From positions 1 through 64,000 of the forward strand of contig JABMLH010000001.1 of the NCBI GenBank assembly GCA_013205085.1: a stretch of DNA of 64,000 bases. Reading direction: 5' to 3'. Under the pieces are notes generated by a model. That model was not told the DNA's origin. It did not search any database and saw only the letters and a list, made by a program, of their open reading frames with translations. Position numbers and translations under genes: made by a program. The stretch comes from Microbacteriaceae bacterium VKM Ac-2854 (GTDB taxonomy: Bacteria > Actinomycetota > Actinomycetes > Actinomycetales > Microbacteriaceae). Shown here in pieces: positions 17,506-25,892 of the stretch (within the stretch, counting starts at the first letter, position 1; every line of letters begins with the position of its first letter).

Positions 17506-18780
17506 GTGCACTCGATTCTCGCGCTCGCCGACGACCTCTCGGGGGCGGCGGAGACCGCCGCGGCGCTGAGTTTGCGCGGTTCGCGCAACATCGGTGGGGT
17601 ACGGATCGAGCTCGATGCCGCTGGGGTCGGCGGGGTGGTTGTTCTCGACACGGATTCGCGCGCGCTGGCTCCGGAACAGGCGGCGGCGCGCATCCGCTCA
17701 GCGTTAGCCGCCCGCGGCGACGCCCGGGTGTTCACGAAGATCGACTCGCTGCTGCGCGGCCCGATCGCCGCCGAACTTGAGCCGCTGCTGGAGGTCGGGG
17801 GCGTGCTGCTCACCCCGGCGCTGCCGCGGCTGGGGCGGGTGGTGCGCGAGGGCGTTGTGCTGGTCGAGGGGCGGCCGCTCGCGGCGCTCGCCGCGTGGGC
17901 GACCGAAGGCGTGCCGGCGCCGGACTCCGTCGCCGCGGCGCTGCATCCGCACGCGGTGAGCGTGCTGCCGCTGAGCGTGGTGCGCGGCCCCGACCTCCCG
18001 GCCGCTCTGGCCGCCGCCGGTGCGGTCGTCGTCGCCGACGCCGAGACCGACGACGACCTCGATCGGCTCGCCCGCGCCGCCTGGCTCGGCGCCGCCCCGC
18101 GCCTCCTGGCGGGCTCCTCCGCCCTCGCCGCCGCGGCAGCGCGCGCCCTCGCCTCGCGAGACCTCTCGCCAGAGGGGGTTGTCACTCCGTCCCACGCACC
18201 GGGGGACCCGGTGACATCCCCCTCGCCGGGCGCGCCCCTCAGAAGGGTTGTCACTTTCTCCGGTGATAGCGGACGAACTGACAACCCTTTCGAGCGGCGG
18301 CTGCTGATCGTGGTGGGGTCGGCGGAGCCGTCGGCCGCGCGGCAGCTCGAGCGGCTCGAAGAAGCCGGCGTCCGCATCCACGAACTGCCGGTGGATGAGC
18401 TGCTCGCCGGATCCGCGCGGATCGCGCCGCACGAGATCGCCGCCGTCCGGATCACCGGCACGGCCGCGGATCCGCGCGCGCTCAGCGCCGCCCTCGCCGC
18501 CGCCGTCGCCCAGACGGCCGACGCCGACCTGGTGCTCACCGGCGGCGAGACCGCCCGTAGGGTGCTCGACGCCCTCCGCATCCGCTCGCTCAGCCTCGGC
18601 GAGCCCATCCTGCGCCCCGACGGCACGGAGGAGTTCGGCGCGGTGCGGATGCACACCGCCGACGGCCGCACCGTCGTCACCCGACCCGGCAGCTTCGGCG
18701 ACGCCGACAGCCTGCTCACCATCCTGCGCGCGGTGCGTCCCGCCGCGCCGCACTCCGCCGATCGAAAGGCACCGTTATGA
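17506..18780 (+). CDS. DUF1537 four-carbon acid sugar kinase
   Basis: The protein is 424 aa of the DUF1537 kinase family (OtnK, DtnK, DenK), which phosphorylates D-threonate, D-erythronate or related acids at C4. The N-terminal ALADDLSGAAETA is the family's DDxTGA-type substrate motif; the C-terminal nucleotide domain shows DLVLTGGETARRVLDAL and GTEEFGAVRM. Between the two domains, residues about 223-262 are encoded by palindromic repeats and look like an unstructured linker. GTG 17506 has AAGGAG 5 nt upstream. It is coupled to pdxA2 by ATGA. Known DtnK-PdxA2 pairs convert D-threonate to dihydroxyacetone phosphate; the exact stereoisomer used here is not determined. Confidence 0.85.
   Translation: MHSILALADDLSGAAETAAALSLRGSRNIGGVRIELDAAGVGGVVVLDTDSRALAPEQAAARIRSALAARGDARVFTKIDSLLRGPIAAELEPLLEVGGVLLTPALPRLGRVVREGVVLVEGRPLAALAAWATEGVPAPDSVAAALHPHAVSVLPLSVVRGPDLPAALAAAGAVVVADAETDDDLDRLARAAWLGAAPRLLAGSSALAAAAARALASRDLSPEGVVTPSHAPGDPVTSPSPGAPLRRVVTFSGDSGRTDNPFERRLLIVVGSAEPSAARQLERLEEAGVRIHELPVDELLAGSARIAPHEIAAVRITGTAADPRALSAALAAAVAQTADADLVLTGGETARRVLDALRIRSLSLGEPILRPDGTEEFGAVRMHTADGRTVVTRPGSFGDADSLLTILRAVRPAAPHSADRKAPL
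18173..18290. repeat. Two palindromic repeats (GGTTGTCAC family) in frame inside the kinase gene
   Basis: AGGGGGTTGTCAC (18173-18185) pairs with GTGACATCCCCCT (18211-18223), one mismatch. A second hairpin pairs AAGGGTTGTCA (18243-18253) with TGACAACCCTT (18279-18289). The same repeat is found between genes at 46330-46371 and 47933-47977. Here it is read through in frame and gives a Pro/Ser/Thr-rich linker between the kinase domains. Confidence 0.75.
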
Positions 18781-19775
18781 ACCCACCCGTCATCGCCGTC
18801 ACGATGGGAGACGGCGCCGGCGTCGGCCCCGAGATCGTCGTCGCGGCGCTGCTGCACCCCATGATCGCCGAGTCCAGCCGTTCGATCGTCATTGGAGACG
18901 CCGAACGCCTGCGCCAGGCGGCCGAGATCCTGGGCCGCAGCGTCACCATCCGTTCCGTGCAGAGCGTGTCGGATGCGGTCTTCGAGGACGGCACCATCAA
19001 CGTGATCGACCTCGGCCTGCTGCCGGCCGACCTGCCGTGGGGCGAGCTCTCGGCCGTCGCCGGCGACGCCGCCTTCCAGTACATCAGCGTCGCGTGCGAG
19101 CTGGCCAACGACGGCCAGGTCCAGGCGATCTGCACGGCGCCGCTGAACAAGAAGGCGCTGCACCTCGGCGGTCACATCTACCCCGGCCACACCGAGCTGC
19201 TCGCCGAGCTGACGCACACGCCGGAGGTGTCGATGATGCTGTCGACGCCCAAGCTCCGCGTGATCCACGTGACCACCCACCTCGGCCTCATCGACGCCGT
19301 CGCGAAGATCGAGCCCGGCCTGGTCGAGCGCACCATCCGCCGCGGGCACCGCGCGCTCGTCGCCGCCGGCATCCCGCAGCCCAAGATCGGCGTCGCAGCG
19401 ATCAACCCGCACGCCGGCGAGAACGGTCTGTTCGGCTACGGCGAGGAGGCGGAGAAGATCACCCCGGCCGTGCTCGCGGTGCAGGCGGACGGAATCGACG
19501 CGGTCGGCCCCCTGCCCGCCGACACCCTGTTCTTCCTCGCCGGGCGCGGCGATTACGACCTGGTGGTGGCGATGTACCACGACCAGGGCCACGGGCCGAT
19601 CAAGGTGCTCGGCATCGAGGCGGGGGTGAACATCACGGTCGGTCTGCCCGTTCCGCGCACGTCCGTCGACCACGGCACCGCCTTCGACATCGCCGGGAAA
19701 GGTATCGTCGACACGCGGAGCATGGTCGAGGCGATGCGTCAGGCCATCGAGGTCGCTCCGCGCCCGGTTTCATAG
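18777..19775 (+). CDS. pdxA2: PdxA2-type 4-phospho-threonate/erythronate dehydrogenase
   Basis: The protein is 332 aa of the PdxA family. The start VTMGDGAGVGPEI, the TAPLNK substrate loop and the three metal-ligand histidines (His168 in THLG, His212 in NPHAGENG, His268 in MYHDQGHGP) are all present. Coupling to a DUF1537 kinase marks it as PdxA2, which oxidises and decarboxylates the 4-phospho acid to dihydroxyacetone phosphate, rather than PdxA of vitamin B6 synthesis. The ATGA overlap ensures the kinase and dehydrogenase are made together. No B6 genes lie nearby. Confidence 0.88.
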   Translation: MNPPVIAVTMGDGAGVGPEIVVAALLHPMIAESSRSIVIGDAERLRQAAEILGRSVTIRSVQSVSDAVFEDGTINVIDLGLLPADLPWGELSAVAGDAAFQYISVACELANDGQVQAICTAPLNKKALHLGGHIYPGHTELLAELTHTPEVSMMLSTPKLRVIHVTTHLGLIDAVAKIEPGLVERTIRRGHRALVAAGIPQPKIGVAAINPHAGENGLFGYGEEAEKITPAVLAVQADGIDAVGPLPADTLFFLAGRGDYDLVVAMYHDQGHGPIKVLGIEAGVNITVGLPVPRTSVDHGTAFDIAGKGIVDTRSMVEAMRQAIEVAPRPVS

Positions 19776-19784
19776 GAGGCCCCG

Positions 19785-20561
19785 ATGCCGTCACAGGCCA
19801 CCGAGTCCCGCCGCTCCGCGATCGTCGATCTCGCGCTCTCCGCCGGGCTCGCGAGCGTGGAGGAGCTCTCCACCCGCTTCGGAGTGACCTCCTCCACTAT
19901 CCGCCGCGACCTCGCCCGGCTGACCACGGAGGGGCGGATCGCGCGCACCTACGGCGGCGCCATCGCCGTGATCGCGCACGCCGAGCCGACGCTGCGCCAG
20001 CGCCGCGGCGAGGCGCACGACGCGAAGGTGGCGATCGGGCGCTGGGCGGCGAGCCAGGTGCATCCGGGTGACACCGTCATCCTCGACGCCGGCTCGACCG
20101 TCGGCGCGATGGCGGAGGCGCTGCGTGGCGCGCGCGACCTGACCGTCGCGACCGTGAGCCTCACCGTGATCGACGAACTGGCGGAGTCGGAGGGTGTGGT
20201 GCTGGAGTGCCTCGGCGGCCGGCTGCGCACGGTGAGCGGCGGATTCGTCGGCCCGCTCGCAGAGGCGGCGCTGGAGCGGATGACCGGCGACGCCGTCTTC
20301 CTCGGCACCGACGGCGTCTCGGCCGAGGGTGAGATCTGCGAGGCCGACCTGCAGCAGACCCGCCTGAAGGAGATCATGGTGCGCCGGGCGGAGCGGGTTT
20401 TTGTGCTCGCCCACGGCGGCAAGATCGGCATCGCGCCGTTCCATGCTTGGCTGCGCATTCCCCCGCCGTGGACGCTGGTGACCGACGCGACGGCGGATGA
20501 GGAGTGCGTCGCGGCGCTGCGCGAGCGCGGCGTCGAGGTCGTCGTCGTCGGCGCCGACTGA
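19785..20561 (+). CDS. DeoR-family transcriptional regulator
   Basis: The protein is 258 aa. The N-terminal winged helix (VEELSTRFGVTSSTIRRDLA, then GRIARTYGGA) is the DeoR signature, and the C-terminal sugar-phosphate isomerase-like sensor keeps GDTVILDAGST and the AHGGKIG loop. Such proteins are repressors relieved by a phosphorylated intermediate, here possibly a 4-phospho acid. AGGAGG lies 6-7 nt before the ATG and 10 bases after the pdxA2 stop, so it is in the same operon. It is the best candidate for the palindrome at 17303-17323. Confidence 0.9.
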   Translation: MPSQATESRRSAIVDLALSAGLASVEELSTRFGVTSSTIRRDLARLTTEGRIARTYGGAIAVIAHAEPTLRQRRGEAHDAKVAIGRWAASQVHPGDTVILDAGSTVGAMAEALRGARDLTVATVSLTVIDELAESEGVVLECLGGRLRTVSGGFVGPLAEAALERMTGDAVFLGTDGVSAEGEICEADLQQTRLKEIMVRRAERVFVLAHGGKIGIAPFHAWLRIPPPWTLVTDATADEECVAALRERGVEVVVVGAD

Positions 20562-20565
20562 CGGG

Positions 20566-21486
20566 ATGACCGGCGTCCTGGTCGGCTTCGGCACCCTCGC
20601 CGTGGTGGTGGCGGTCGGCTGGCTGGTGGCGCGCGTCGGGCTGATCGACGCCGCCGGGCGCGTGATGCTGAGCAAGCTGGTGTTCTCGGTCGCGACGCCG
20701 CTGCTGCTGTTCCAGAACCTGAGCAGCCCGGGCGCCGAGCTGTCGGTCTCGGCCGCCTTCCTCGTCGCCGGCGTCTCGGCGGTGCTGATCGCGGTCGCGT
20801 ACCTGCTGGTGGCCCGCTTCGCCTGGCGTCGGCCGCTCGCCGAATCCGTGGCCGGCGCGATGGGCGCCTCCGTCGCCAACTCGACCTACCTCGGCATCCC
20901 GATCTCGGTCTACGTGCTGGGTGATGCGAGTTACGTCGCGCCGCTGCTGTTCTTCCAGATCATCTTCTTCACCCCGCTGCTGACCACGCTGCTGCGGATG
21001 GGGGCGAGCGGCGCCGCCCCGTCGGCTCGCTCGATCCTGCGCGCGGTGTTCGGGAATCCGGTGCTGATCGGGGCGCTCGCCGGGGTGATCGTCGGGGCGC
21101 TGGGCTGGCGGTTGCCGACCGTGCTGTCGGATCCGATCGGGTTGATCGGCGCCATGGCGGTGCCCGGCGCGCTGCTCGCCTTCGGGATGAGCCTGCACGG
21201 CTCCCGGCCGCTGGGGGAGCGGGAGTGGCGACGGGATGCGCTCTCCGCGACGGCGCTGAAGCTCGTGCTGCAGCCGGTGCTCGCGTGGCTGCTCGCCCTC
21301 GCGCTGGGACTGAGCGGACACGCCCTGCTCGCCGTGGTGGTCTGCGCCGCGCTGCCCACGGGCCAGAACGTCTTCATCTCGGCCACCGCGATCGGCCGCG
21401 GCGGTGTGCTCACGCGCGACGTGGTCTTCCTGACCACGGTCGGCTCGGTGCCCGTGCTGCTGCTGGTGGCGGGCCTGCTGGGGTAG
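20566..21486 (+). CDS. AEC-family transporter (auxin efflux carrier type)
   Basis: The protein is 306 aa with ten membrane helices in two halves. ANSTYLGIPISVYVLGD in helix 4 and PTGQNVFISATAIG in helix 9 are the broken-helix motifs of AEC/BASS-like transporters, which move organic acids such as malonate or malate. It starts 4 bases after the DeoR stop, so it is the last gene of the kinase operon and may export or import an acid of the pathway. A close paralogue of the same length is at 33237. Confidence 0.88.
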   Translation: MTGVLVGFGTLAVVVAVGWLVARVGLIDAAGRVMLSKLVFSVATPLLLFQNLSSPGAELSVSAAFLVAGVSAVLIAVAYLLVARFAWRRPLAESVAGAMGASVANSTYLGIPISVYVLGDASYVAPLLFFQIIFFTPLLTTLLRMGASGAAPSARSILRAVFGNPVLIGALAGVIVGALGWRLPTVLSDPIGLIGAMAVPGALLAFGMSLHGSRPLGEREWRRDALSATALKLVLQPVLAWLLALALGLSGHALLAVVVCAALPTGQNVFISATAIGRGGVLTRDVVFLTTVGSVPVLLLVAGLLG

Positions 21487-21501
21487 GCGGCTCCCCTTCT
21501 G

Positions 21502-21546
21502 GCGAAAAGTTGCAGCCCTGGCCGGTCCCGGGCTGCAACTTCTCGC
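21502..21546. repeat. Palindromic repeat, GCGAAAAGTTGCAGCCC family, copy 2
   Basis: GCGAAAAGTTGCAGCCC (21502-21518) pairs with 21530-21546 with one wobble. It lies between converging genes and ends the kinase operon and threonine aldolase messages. Confidence 0.85.
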
Positions 21547-21561
21547 CGGGGGAGGGGCGAC

Positions 21562-22638
21562 TCAGCCGAGTTCGCGCTCGAGGGCGGTGACGAAGGTGTC
21601 GATGTCGGCCTCGGTGGTGTCGAAGGAGCAGACCCAGCGCACCTCGCCCGTCTCGGGGTTCCAGTCGTAGAACCGGGTCACCGCACGCAGGCGGTCGGCG
21701 ACGCCGGTCGGCAGGGTGGCGAACACGGCGTTCGCCTGGGTCTTCTGGGTGAACGTGAGGCCCGAGATCCGGCCATCGGCGAGGCGCTCCTCGATCGCGC
21801 CGCGCAGCCGGGCCGCCATCGCATTGGCGTGGGCGGCGGAGCGGTGCCAGAGCGGTTCGCCGGCGGAGTCGTCCAGCAGCGCGAGGAACTGGGCCGAGAC
21901 GAAGCGCATCTTCGACGAGAGCTGCATGTTCAGCTTGCGCAGGAAGGTCAGTCCGGCGGAGGCGTCGGGATTCAGCACCACGATCGCCTCACCCATCAGC
22001 AGCCCGTTCTTGGTGCCGCCGAAGGAGAGCAGGTCGACGCCGGCGTCACTGGTGAACTCCCGGAACGGCACGCCCAACGAGGCCGCGGCGTTGGCGAGCC
22101 GAGCGCCGTCCATGTGCAGCGTCATGCCGCGCTGGTGGGCGTGCGCGGCGATCACGCGCACCTCGTCGGGCGTGTAGACGGTGCCGAGTTCGGTGGACTG
22201 CGTTATCGAGACGACCAGCGGTTGCGCCCGGTGCTCGTCGCCCCAGCCCCACGCCTGCTTGTCGATCAGTTCGGGCGTGAGCTTACCGTCGGGGGTGTCG
22301 ACGGTGAGGATCTTGATCGCCGCGACGCGCTCGGGCGCTCCGCCCTCGTCCGTGTTGATGTGAGCGGTGCTGGCGGAGACCACCGCGCCCCAGCGCGGCA
22401 GCATCGACTGCAGCGCGGTGACGTTGGCGCCGGTGCCGTTGAACACCGGGAAGGCCTCCGCCTGCGCGCCGAACTCCCGCCGGAAGGCCGCCTGCAGCGC
22501 CTCCGTGTACACGTCCTCGCCGTACGCGATCTGGTGTCCGCCGTTGGCGGCCGCGATGGCGTCGAGAACTTCGGGATGCACCCCCGAATAGTTGTCGGAG
22601 GCGAAGCCGCGGGTCTCGGTGTTGTGCAGTGCGTTCAT
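21562..22638 (-). CDS. ltaE: Low-specificity L-threonine aldolase
   Basis: The protein is 358 aa of the PLP fold type I family that splits L-threonine or L-allo-threonine to glycine and acetaldehyde. The N-terminal RGFASDNYSGVHPEVLDAI, the HMDGARLANAA aspartate that holds the PLP ring nitrogen, and the Schiff-base lysine in LLSFGGTKNG are visible. The start at 22638 follows a GAGG-like site; the frame continues upstream into the CTCGCGAAATTTCGCGAG repeat, which is not coding. The gene is alone between two palindromic repeats. Confidence 0.93.
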   Translation of the reverse strand: MNALHNTETRGFASDNYSGVHPEVLDAIAAANGGHQIAYGEDVYTEALQAAFRREFGAQAEAFPVFNGTGANVTALQSMLPRWGAVVSASTAHINTDEGGAPERVAAIKILTVDTPDGKLTPELIDKQAWGWGDEHRAQPLVVSITQSTELGTVYTPDEVRVIAAHAHQRGMTLHMDGARLANAAASLGVPFREFTSDAGVDLLSFGGTKNGLLMGEAIVVLNPDASAGLTFLRKLNMQLSSKMRFVSAQFLALLDDSAGEPLWHRSAAHANAMAARLRGAIEERLADGRISGLTFTQKTQANAVFATLPTGVADRLRAVTRFYDWNPETGEVRWVCSFDTTEADIDTFVTALERELG

Positions 22639-22672
22639 CCGTCCATCCTCGCCTGAATCCCCGCCCGCCAGG

Positions 22673-22811
22673 TTCGCGAAATTTCGCGAGATTCGGTCCT
22701 GCGGACGGGATGCGTCGCCGCGGCGGGGCATCTCGTCCGCAGACGCGGATCTGGAGCGCGGTGCCGCAGCCGCCTGTCCGTAACACCGAATCTCGCGAAA
22801 TTTCGCGAGAT
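22673..22811. repeat. Composite palindromic repeat, CTCGCGAAATTTCGCGAG family, copy 2
   Basis: Palindromes at 22673-22690 and 22790-22811 flank an inner hairpin GCGGACGGGATGC (22701-22713) / GCATCTCGTCCGC (22728-22740). The order and spacing match the copies at 6434 and 48455. It fills the gap between two minus-strand genes. Confidence 0.8.
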
Positions 22812-22845
22812 GTGGTCGCCCGCTCGCCGCCGCCGCCGCGCCGGC

Positions 22846-23979
22846 TCAGCCCTTCAGCGCCTCCAGCAGCTTCACCCGGGTGCCCGTGCGCAGCAGGCTG
22901 TTCTCGTAGATTCGGGCGCCGATCAGGATGATCAACGCCGTCGTCGCGATCAGGATCACGAGCGATACGATCGGCTCCCACCACTGCGCGTCGCCGAGGA
23001 AGATCCGCATCGGCATGCCCACCGTCGCCGAGAAAGGCACGTACGACATCACCGCCAACACGGCCTGATTGCTGTTGAACATCAGGATCAGGATGTACGG
23101 CGCCATCACCAGGATCGTCACGGGCGAGGTCGCCGAGCCCACGTCCTCCTGCCGCGACACCAGCGCGGCGAGCGCGGAGTACAGCGAGGCGATCATCACG
23201 AAGCCGAACAGGAAGAACACCACGAACCACACCAGCGACGGCCCGAGCGTTGCAACGAGTTCGTTCTGCCCGGTGACTGCCAATCCGATGCCCGAGAGCA
23301 GCGCGATCGCGACGATCTGACCGAGGGCGAGGAGGCTGTTGCCGATCACCTTGCCCGCCAGCAGCGCGCGCACCGGGATGGTCGACATCAGGATCTCGAC
23401 GACGCGCGTCTGCTTCTCCTCGACGACGCTCTGCGCGATGGTGGAGCCGAAGGTCATCGCCGACATGAAGAACACGATGCCGAACGCGATCGCGACGAAG
23501 TACGCCAACAACGGATTCGTGGCGTCGGGATCCAGCAGGGCGACCGTCGGAGCGACGCTCAGCGCCGAGACGACCTCGCTCGGCACATCCGTGAGCCCGA
23601 TCACCTCGTAGCCGAGGGGCGGCGGGCCGGGCACGATCGCAGCGTCCACCGCTCCGTCGCGCACCAGCGCCTCCGCGGCGTCCGGGTTGTCGGCAAGCTG
23701 CACATCCAGCGCCGACGACTGGGACACGGATGCCGGCACGTTGCCGGCGACGGCGACGGTCGGCTTCGACGGATTCTGGCCGACGAGCGCGCCGATCACG
23801 ATCGAGGCGAGTACGGCCACCAGCAGGATGCCGGTGGAGATCAGGAACGCCTTCGAACGCAGTCGCATGGTGATCTCGCGCTGCGTGACCAGCCCGACAC
23901 TCTGCGCGAAGGTGGGCGGCGTGAAGCTGCGCGGCCCTCGTGCGGCGACCACGGGGCGGATCGGGGTTTCGGTGCTCAT
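22846..23979 (-). CDS. ABC-2 type exporter permease (NatB-like)
   Basis: The protein is 377 aa. One N-terminal helix (about residues 44-66) is followed by an extracytoplasmic domain of about 90 residues and then a five- to six-helix ABC-2 core, with the diagnostic cytoplasmic segment VVEEKQTRVVEILMSTIPVRALLAGK. That layout is the NatB/YhaP type, used for sodium or drug extrusion. It overlaps the ATPase gene by ATGA, so the pair forms one transporter. Substrate unknown. Confidence 0.88.
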   Translation of the reverse strand: MSTETPIRPVVAARGPRSFTPPTFAQSVGLVTQREITMRLRSKAFLISTGILLVAVLASIVIGALVGQNPSKPTVAVAGNVPASVSQSSALDVQLADNPDAAEALVRDGAVDAAIVPGPPPLGYEVIGLTDVPSEVVSALSVAPTVALLDPDATNPLLAYFVAIAFGIVFFMSAMTFGSTIAQSVVEEKQTRVVEILMSTIPVRALLAGKVIGNSLLALGQIVAIALLSGIGLAVTGQNELVATLGPSLVWFVVFFLFGFVMIASLYSALAALVSRQEDVGSATSPVTILVMAPYILILMFNSNQAVLAVMSYVPFSATVGMPMRIFLGDAQWWEPIVSLVILIATTALIILIGARIYENSLLRTGTRVKLLEALKG

Positions 23980-24857
23980 GCTGCGACCTCCGCGAAGACC
24001 TGGGTGAGAGTGGGACGCTGCGGCGCGAAGGAGCGCACGGAGCCGCGTTCGGATGCGCGGCGGAGGACGGCCTGGGCGTCGCCCGGGGCCGCCTCGAACA
24101 GCACGTAGCGGCCGTCGAGCTCGATCACGCGCACCCCCGCTGCCTCGCGCACCCAGCCCGCGTCATCGTCGACGACCAGCTCGTAGCGATCGCCCGCGTG
24201 CGCCCGCTGCAGCTGCTCCCGGGAGCCGGCGGCACGGATCCGCCCGCCGGCGATGACCACGAGGTCGTCGCAGAGCCGCTCGACGATGTCGAGCTGGTGC
24301 GAGGAGAACAGCACGGGGACGCCGCGGGCGGCGTGCTCGGTCAGAACGTCCTGCACGGTGCTCACCGCGATCGGATCCAGGCCCGAGAATGGCTCGTCGA
24401 GCACCAGCACGTCGGGGTCGTGCACGAGCGCCGCAGCGATCTGGGCGCGCTGCTGGTTGCCCAGCGAGAGCGACTCCACCATGTCGTTCGCGCGCTCGGT
24501 CAGCTGCAGGCGCTGGAGCAGGTCGTCGGTGCTGCGCTTGGCGGCTGCGCCGCTCATCCCGTGCAGCCTGCCGAGGTACGCGATCTGCTCCGCGACCTTC
24601 ATCTTCGGGTACAGCCCGCGCTCCTCCGGCATGTAGCCGAACATCCGCCGCTGCTCGGGGCCGAGGGGTGCGCCGTCGAGGGTGACGCTGCCGCTGTCGG
24701 CCGAGAGCACGCCCAGGATGATGCGCATCGTGGTGGTCTTGCCGGCGCCGTTGCCGCCGACGAAACCGGTCATCCGACCGGGCGCCACCGAGAAGCTGAC
24801 GCTCTGCAGCGCCGGTCGTCCGCCGAAGGATCGGGAGACGTCGTGGATGTCGAGCAT
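23976..24857 (-). CDS. ABC exporter ATPase (NatA-like)
   Basis: The protein is 293 aa. Walker A GGNGAGKT, Q-loop (FGYMPEERGLYPKMKV), signature LSLGNQQR, Walker B VLVLDEPFSGLD and switch SSHQL are intact. The PEERGLYP motif and the signature LSLGNQQ are typical for NatA-like ATPases. A C-terminal regulatory stretch of about 80 residues follows. The start at 24857 has GGAAGGA upstream. It drives the permease encoded next. Confidence 0.9.
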   Translation of the reverse strand: MLDIHDVSRSFGGRPALQSVSFSVAPGRMTGFVGGNGAGKTTTMRIILGVLSADSGSVTLDGAPLGPEQRRMFGYMPEERGLYPKMKVAEQIAYLGRLHGMSGAAAKRSTDDLLQRLQLTERANDMVESLSLGNQQRAQIAAALVHDPDVLVLDEPFSGLDPIAVSTVQDVLTEHAARGVPVLFSSHQLDIVERLCDDLVVIAGGRIRAAGSREQLQRAHAGDRYELVVDDDAGWVREAAGVRVIELDGRYVLFEAAPGDAQAVLRRASERGSVRSFAPQRPTLTQVFAEVAA

Positions 24858-25100
24858 GGGGTTCCTTCCTCGCTTCTTCACCGTAGATTCGGTCGCCGCG
24901 GCGCGCATCCGTCGAGCGCTGGGCAGTCGTCTCCACCGCACGGCGGAGGATGCCAAAATGCAGAGTCATCCTCGGGTCGGAGGCGCAAAACGCCCCGTTC
25001 GGAGACGCTGTGTTTCCACAGTGTGAAGCTCTCCCGCAAGTGGGGCACCTATTCACCCCAAAAACTTGGTCGAAGCTGGACTCCACGGCACTCTTGTCCT
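24858..25100. other. Intergenic region between divergent genes, locally AT-richer
   Basis: The base composition at about 24940-25090 is less GC-rich than the neighbours and no reading frame looks like a protein. It contains TGGGG-N10-CCCCA near 25042-25061 and should hold the promoters of the ABC exporter and of the unknown gene at 25101. Confidence 0.4.
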
Positions 25101-25805
25101 ATGCGCATGGACACTTCGAGGACAGTCCGGGACATGCCGGCGCCTCCCGGCGTCGATGAGATCGCCGCGCGCTTCGGCGCCCCCGTCCTCGCGTTCGCTC
25201 CGCAGCCCCGGCTCGAGGAGTTCGCTGCAGCGCAGACCAGCAGTCACGGCCGCTTCGTCGAGATCTCGCTCTCCTACTCCTACTTCAGCAACCCGCGCAA
25301 CCGAAACGACCCCGCGAACCACATCGCTCTGGACGCGTCGCAGAAGTCCGCCATCGAGCGGGCGGAGAACGACCACCTGCCGCCGTGGATGATCGATCAG
25401 GTCACACGGATGCGCTACCCGGTGCTCTGGGAGGCGGTGCGCACCTCCGTGCCGATCCCCGCCGAACGCAGTCGCCCGCTGGAGGCCCGCCTGGCCGCGC
25501 ACATGAACGACGTGCTGCGCAACACCTTCCCCGGAAGGGTGCGCACCCGCCGCGGCGGCATGCCGGTCGTCGCCGCCTCCCTCCGCGAGGAGGAAGTGAC
25601 GCGAGGTGTGCCGGTGATCATCGACGGCGAGCCCACCCGCGGCTTCCGCGTGGACACCGATCCCGACGTGATCGCCGTCGGCGCCCGCGTCGACGGCCGC
25701 TTCATGACCGTGGTGCTCGACCGCAAGCTCGAACCCGTGGTCAAGATGGAGTTCGTACGCCGCGCTCCCACATCACGAGCGGCTCCGACTCCGGCTGAGC
25801 GCTGA
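25101..25805 (+). CDS. Soluble protein of unknown function
   Basis: The protein is about 234 aa and I do not recognise it. It has no signal peptide or membrane segments. The block VEISLSYSYFSNPRNRNDPA followed by NHIALDASQKSAIERAENDHLPPWMIDQV looks strongly constrained, and the C-terminal third is beta-rich with charged hairpins (GEPTRGFRVDTDPDVIAVGA). The start is uncertain: ATG 25101, 25107 and 25134 are all in frame and none has a strong ribosome-binding site. It is divergent from the ABC exporter and ends at a nested double hairpin. Confidence 0.65.
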   Translation: MRMDTSRTVRDMPAPPGVDEIAARFGAPVLAFAPQPRLEEFAAAQTSSHGRFVEISLSYSYFSNPRNRNDPANHIALDASQKSAIERAENDHLPPWMIDQVTRMRYPVLWEAVRTSVPIPAERSRPLEARLAAHMNDVLRNTFPGRVRTRRGGMPVVAASLREEEVTRGVPVIIDGEPTRGFRVDTDPDVIAVGARVDGRFMTVVLDRKLEPVVKMEFVRRAPTSRAAPTPAER

Positions 25806-25807
25806 TC

Positions 25808-25891
25808 CCTCCCCGCGAGGGACCCCTTCAGCGCGCGAGGGCGCCGCACGCCGCGGCGCCCTCGCGTGCTGCGCGGGTCCCTCGCAGGGAG
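25808..25891. repeat. Nested double hairpin, GCGAGGGACCC family, copy 2
   Basis: Outer arms CCCTCCCCGCGAGGGACCC (25807-25825) and GGGTCCCTCGCAGGGAG (25875-25891) enclose an inner perfect stem CGCGAGGGCGCCGC (25834-25847) with complement 25853-25866. It lies exactly between converging stop codons, as expected of a bidirectional terminator. Confidence 0.8.
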
Positions 25892-25892
25892 G

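Noticed and set aside
16092-19673. Minus-strand frame of 1193 codons across the binding protein, operator and kinase region
   Set aside because: It crosses two real genes in other frames, reads through the divergent promoters and shows only Arg/Ser/Ala-rich composition.
24950-25086. Minus-strand peptide with CPTCGRASHC-like cysteines, resembling a zinc ribbon
   Set aside because: Only the first 35 residues look structured, the frame then runs antisense-like through the ABC ATPase, and there is no ribosome-binding site or promoter.
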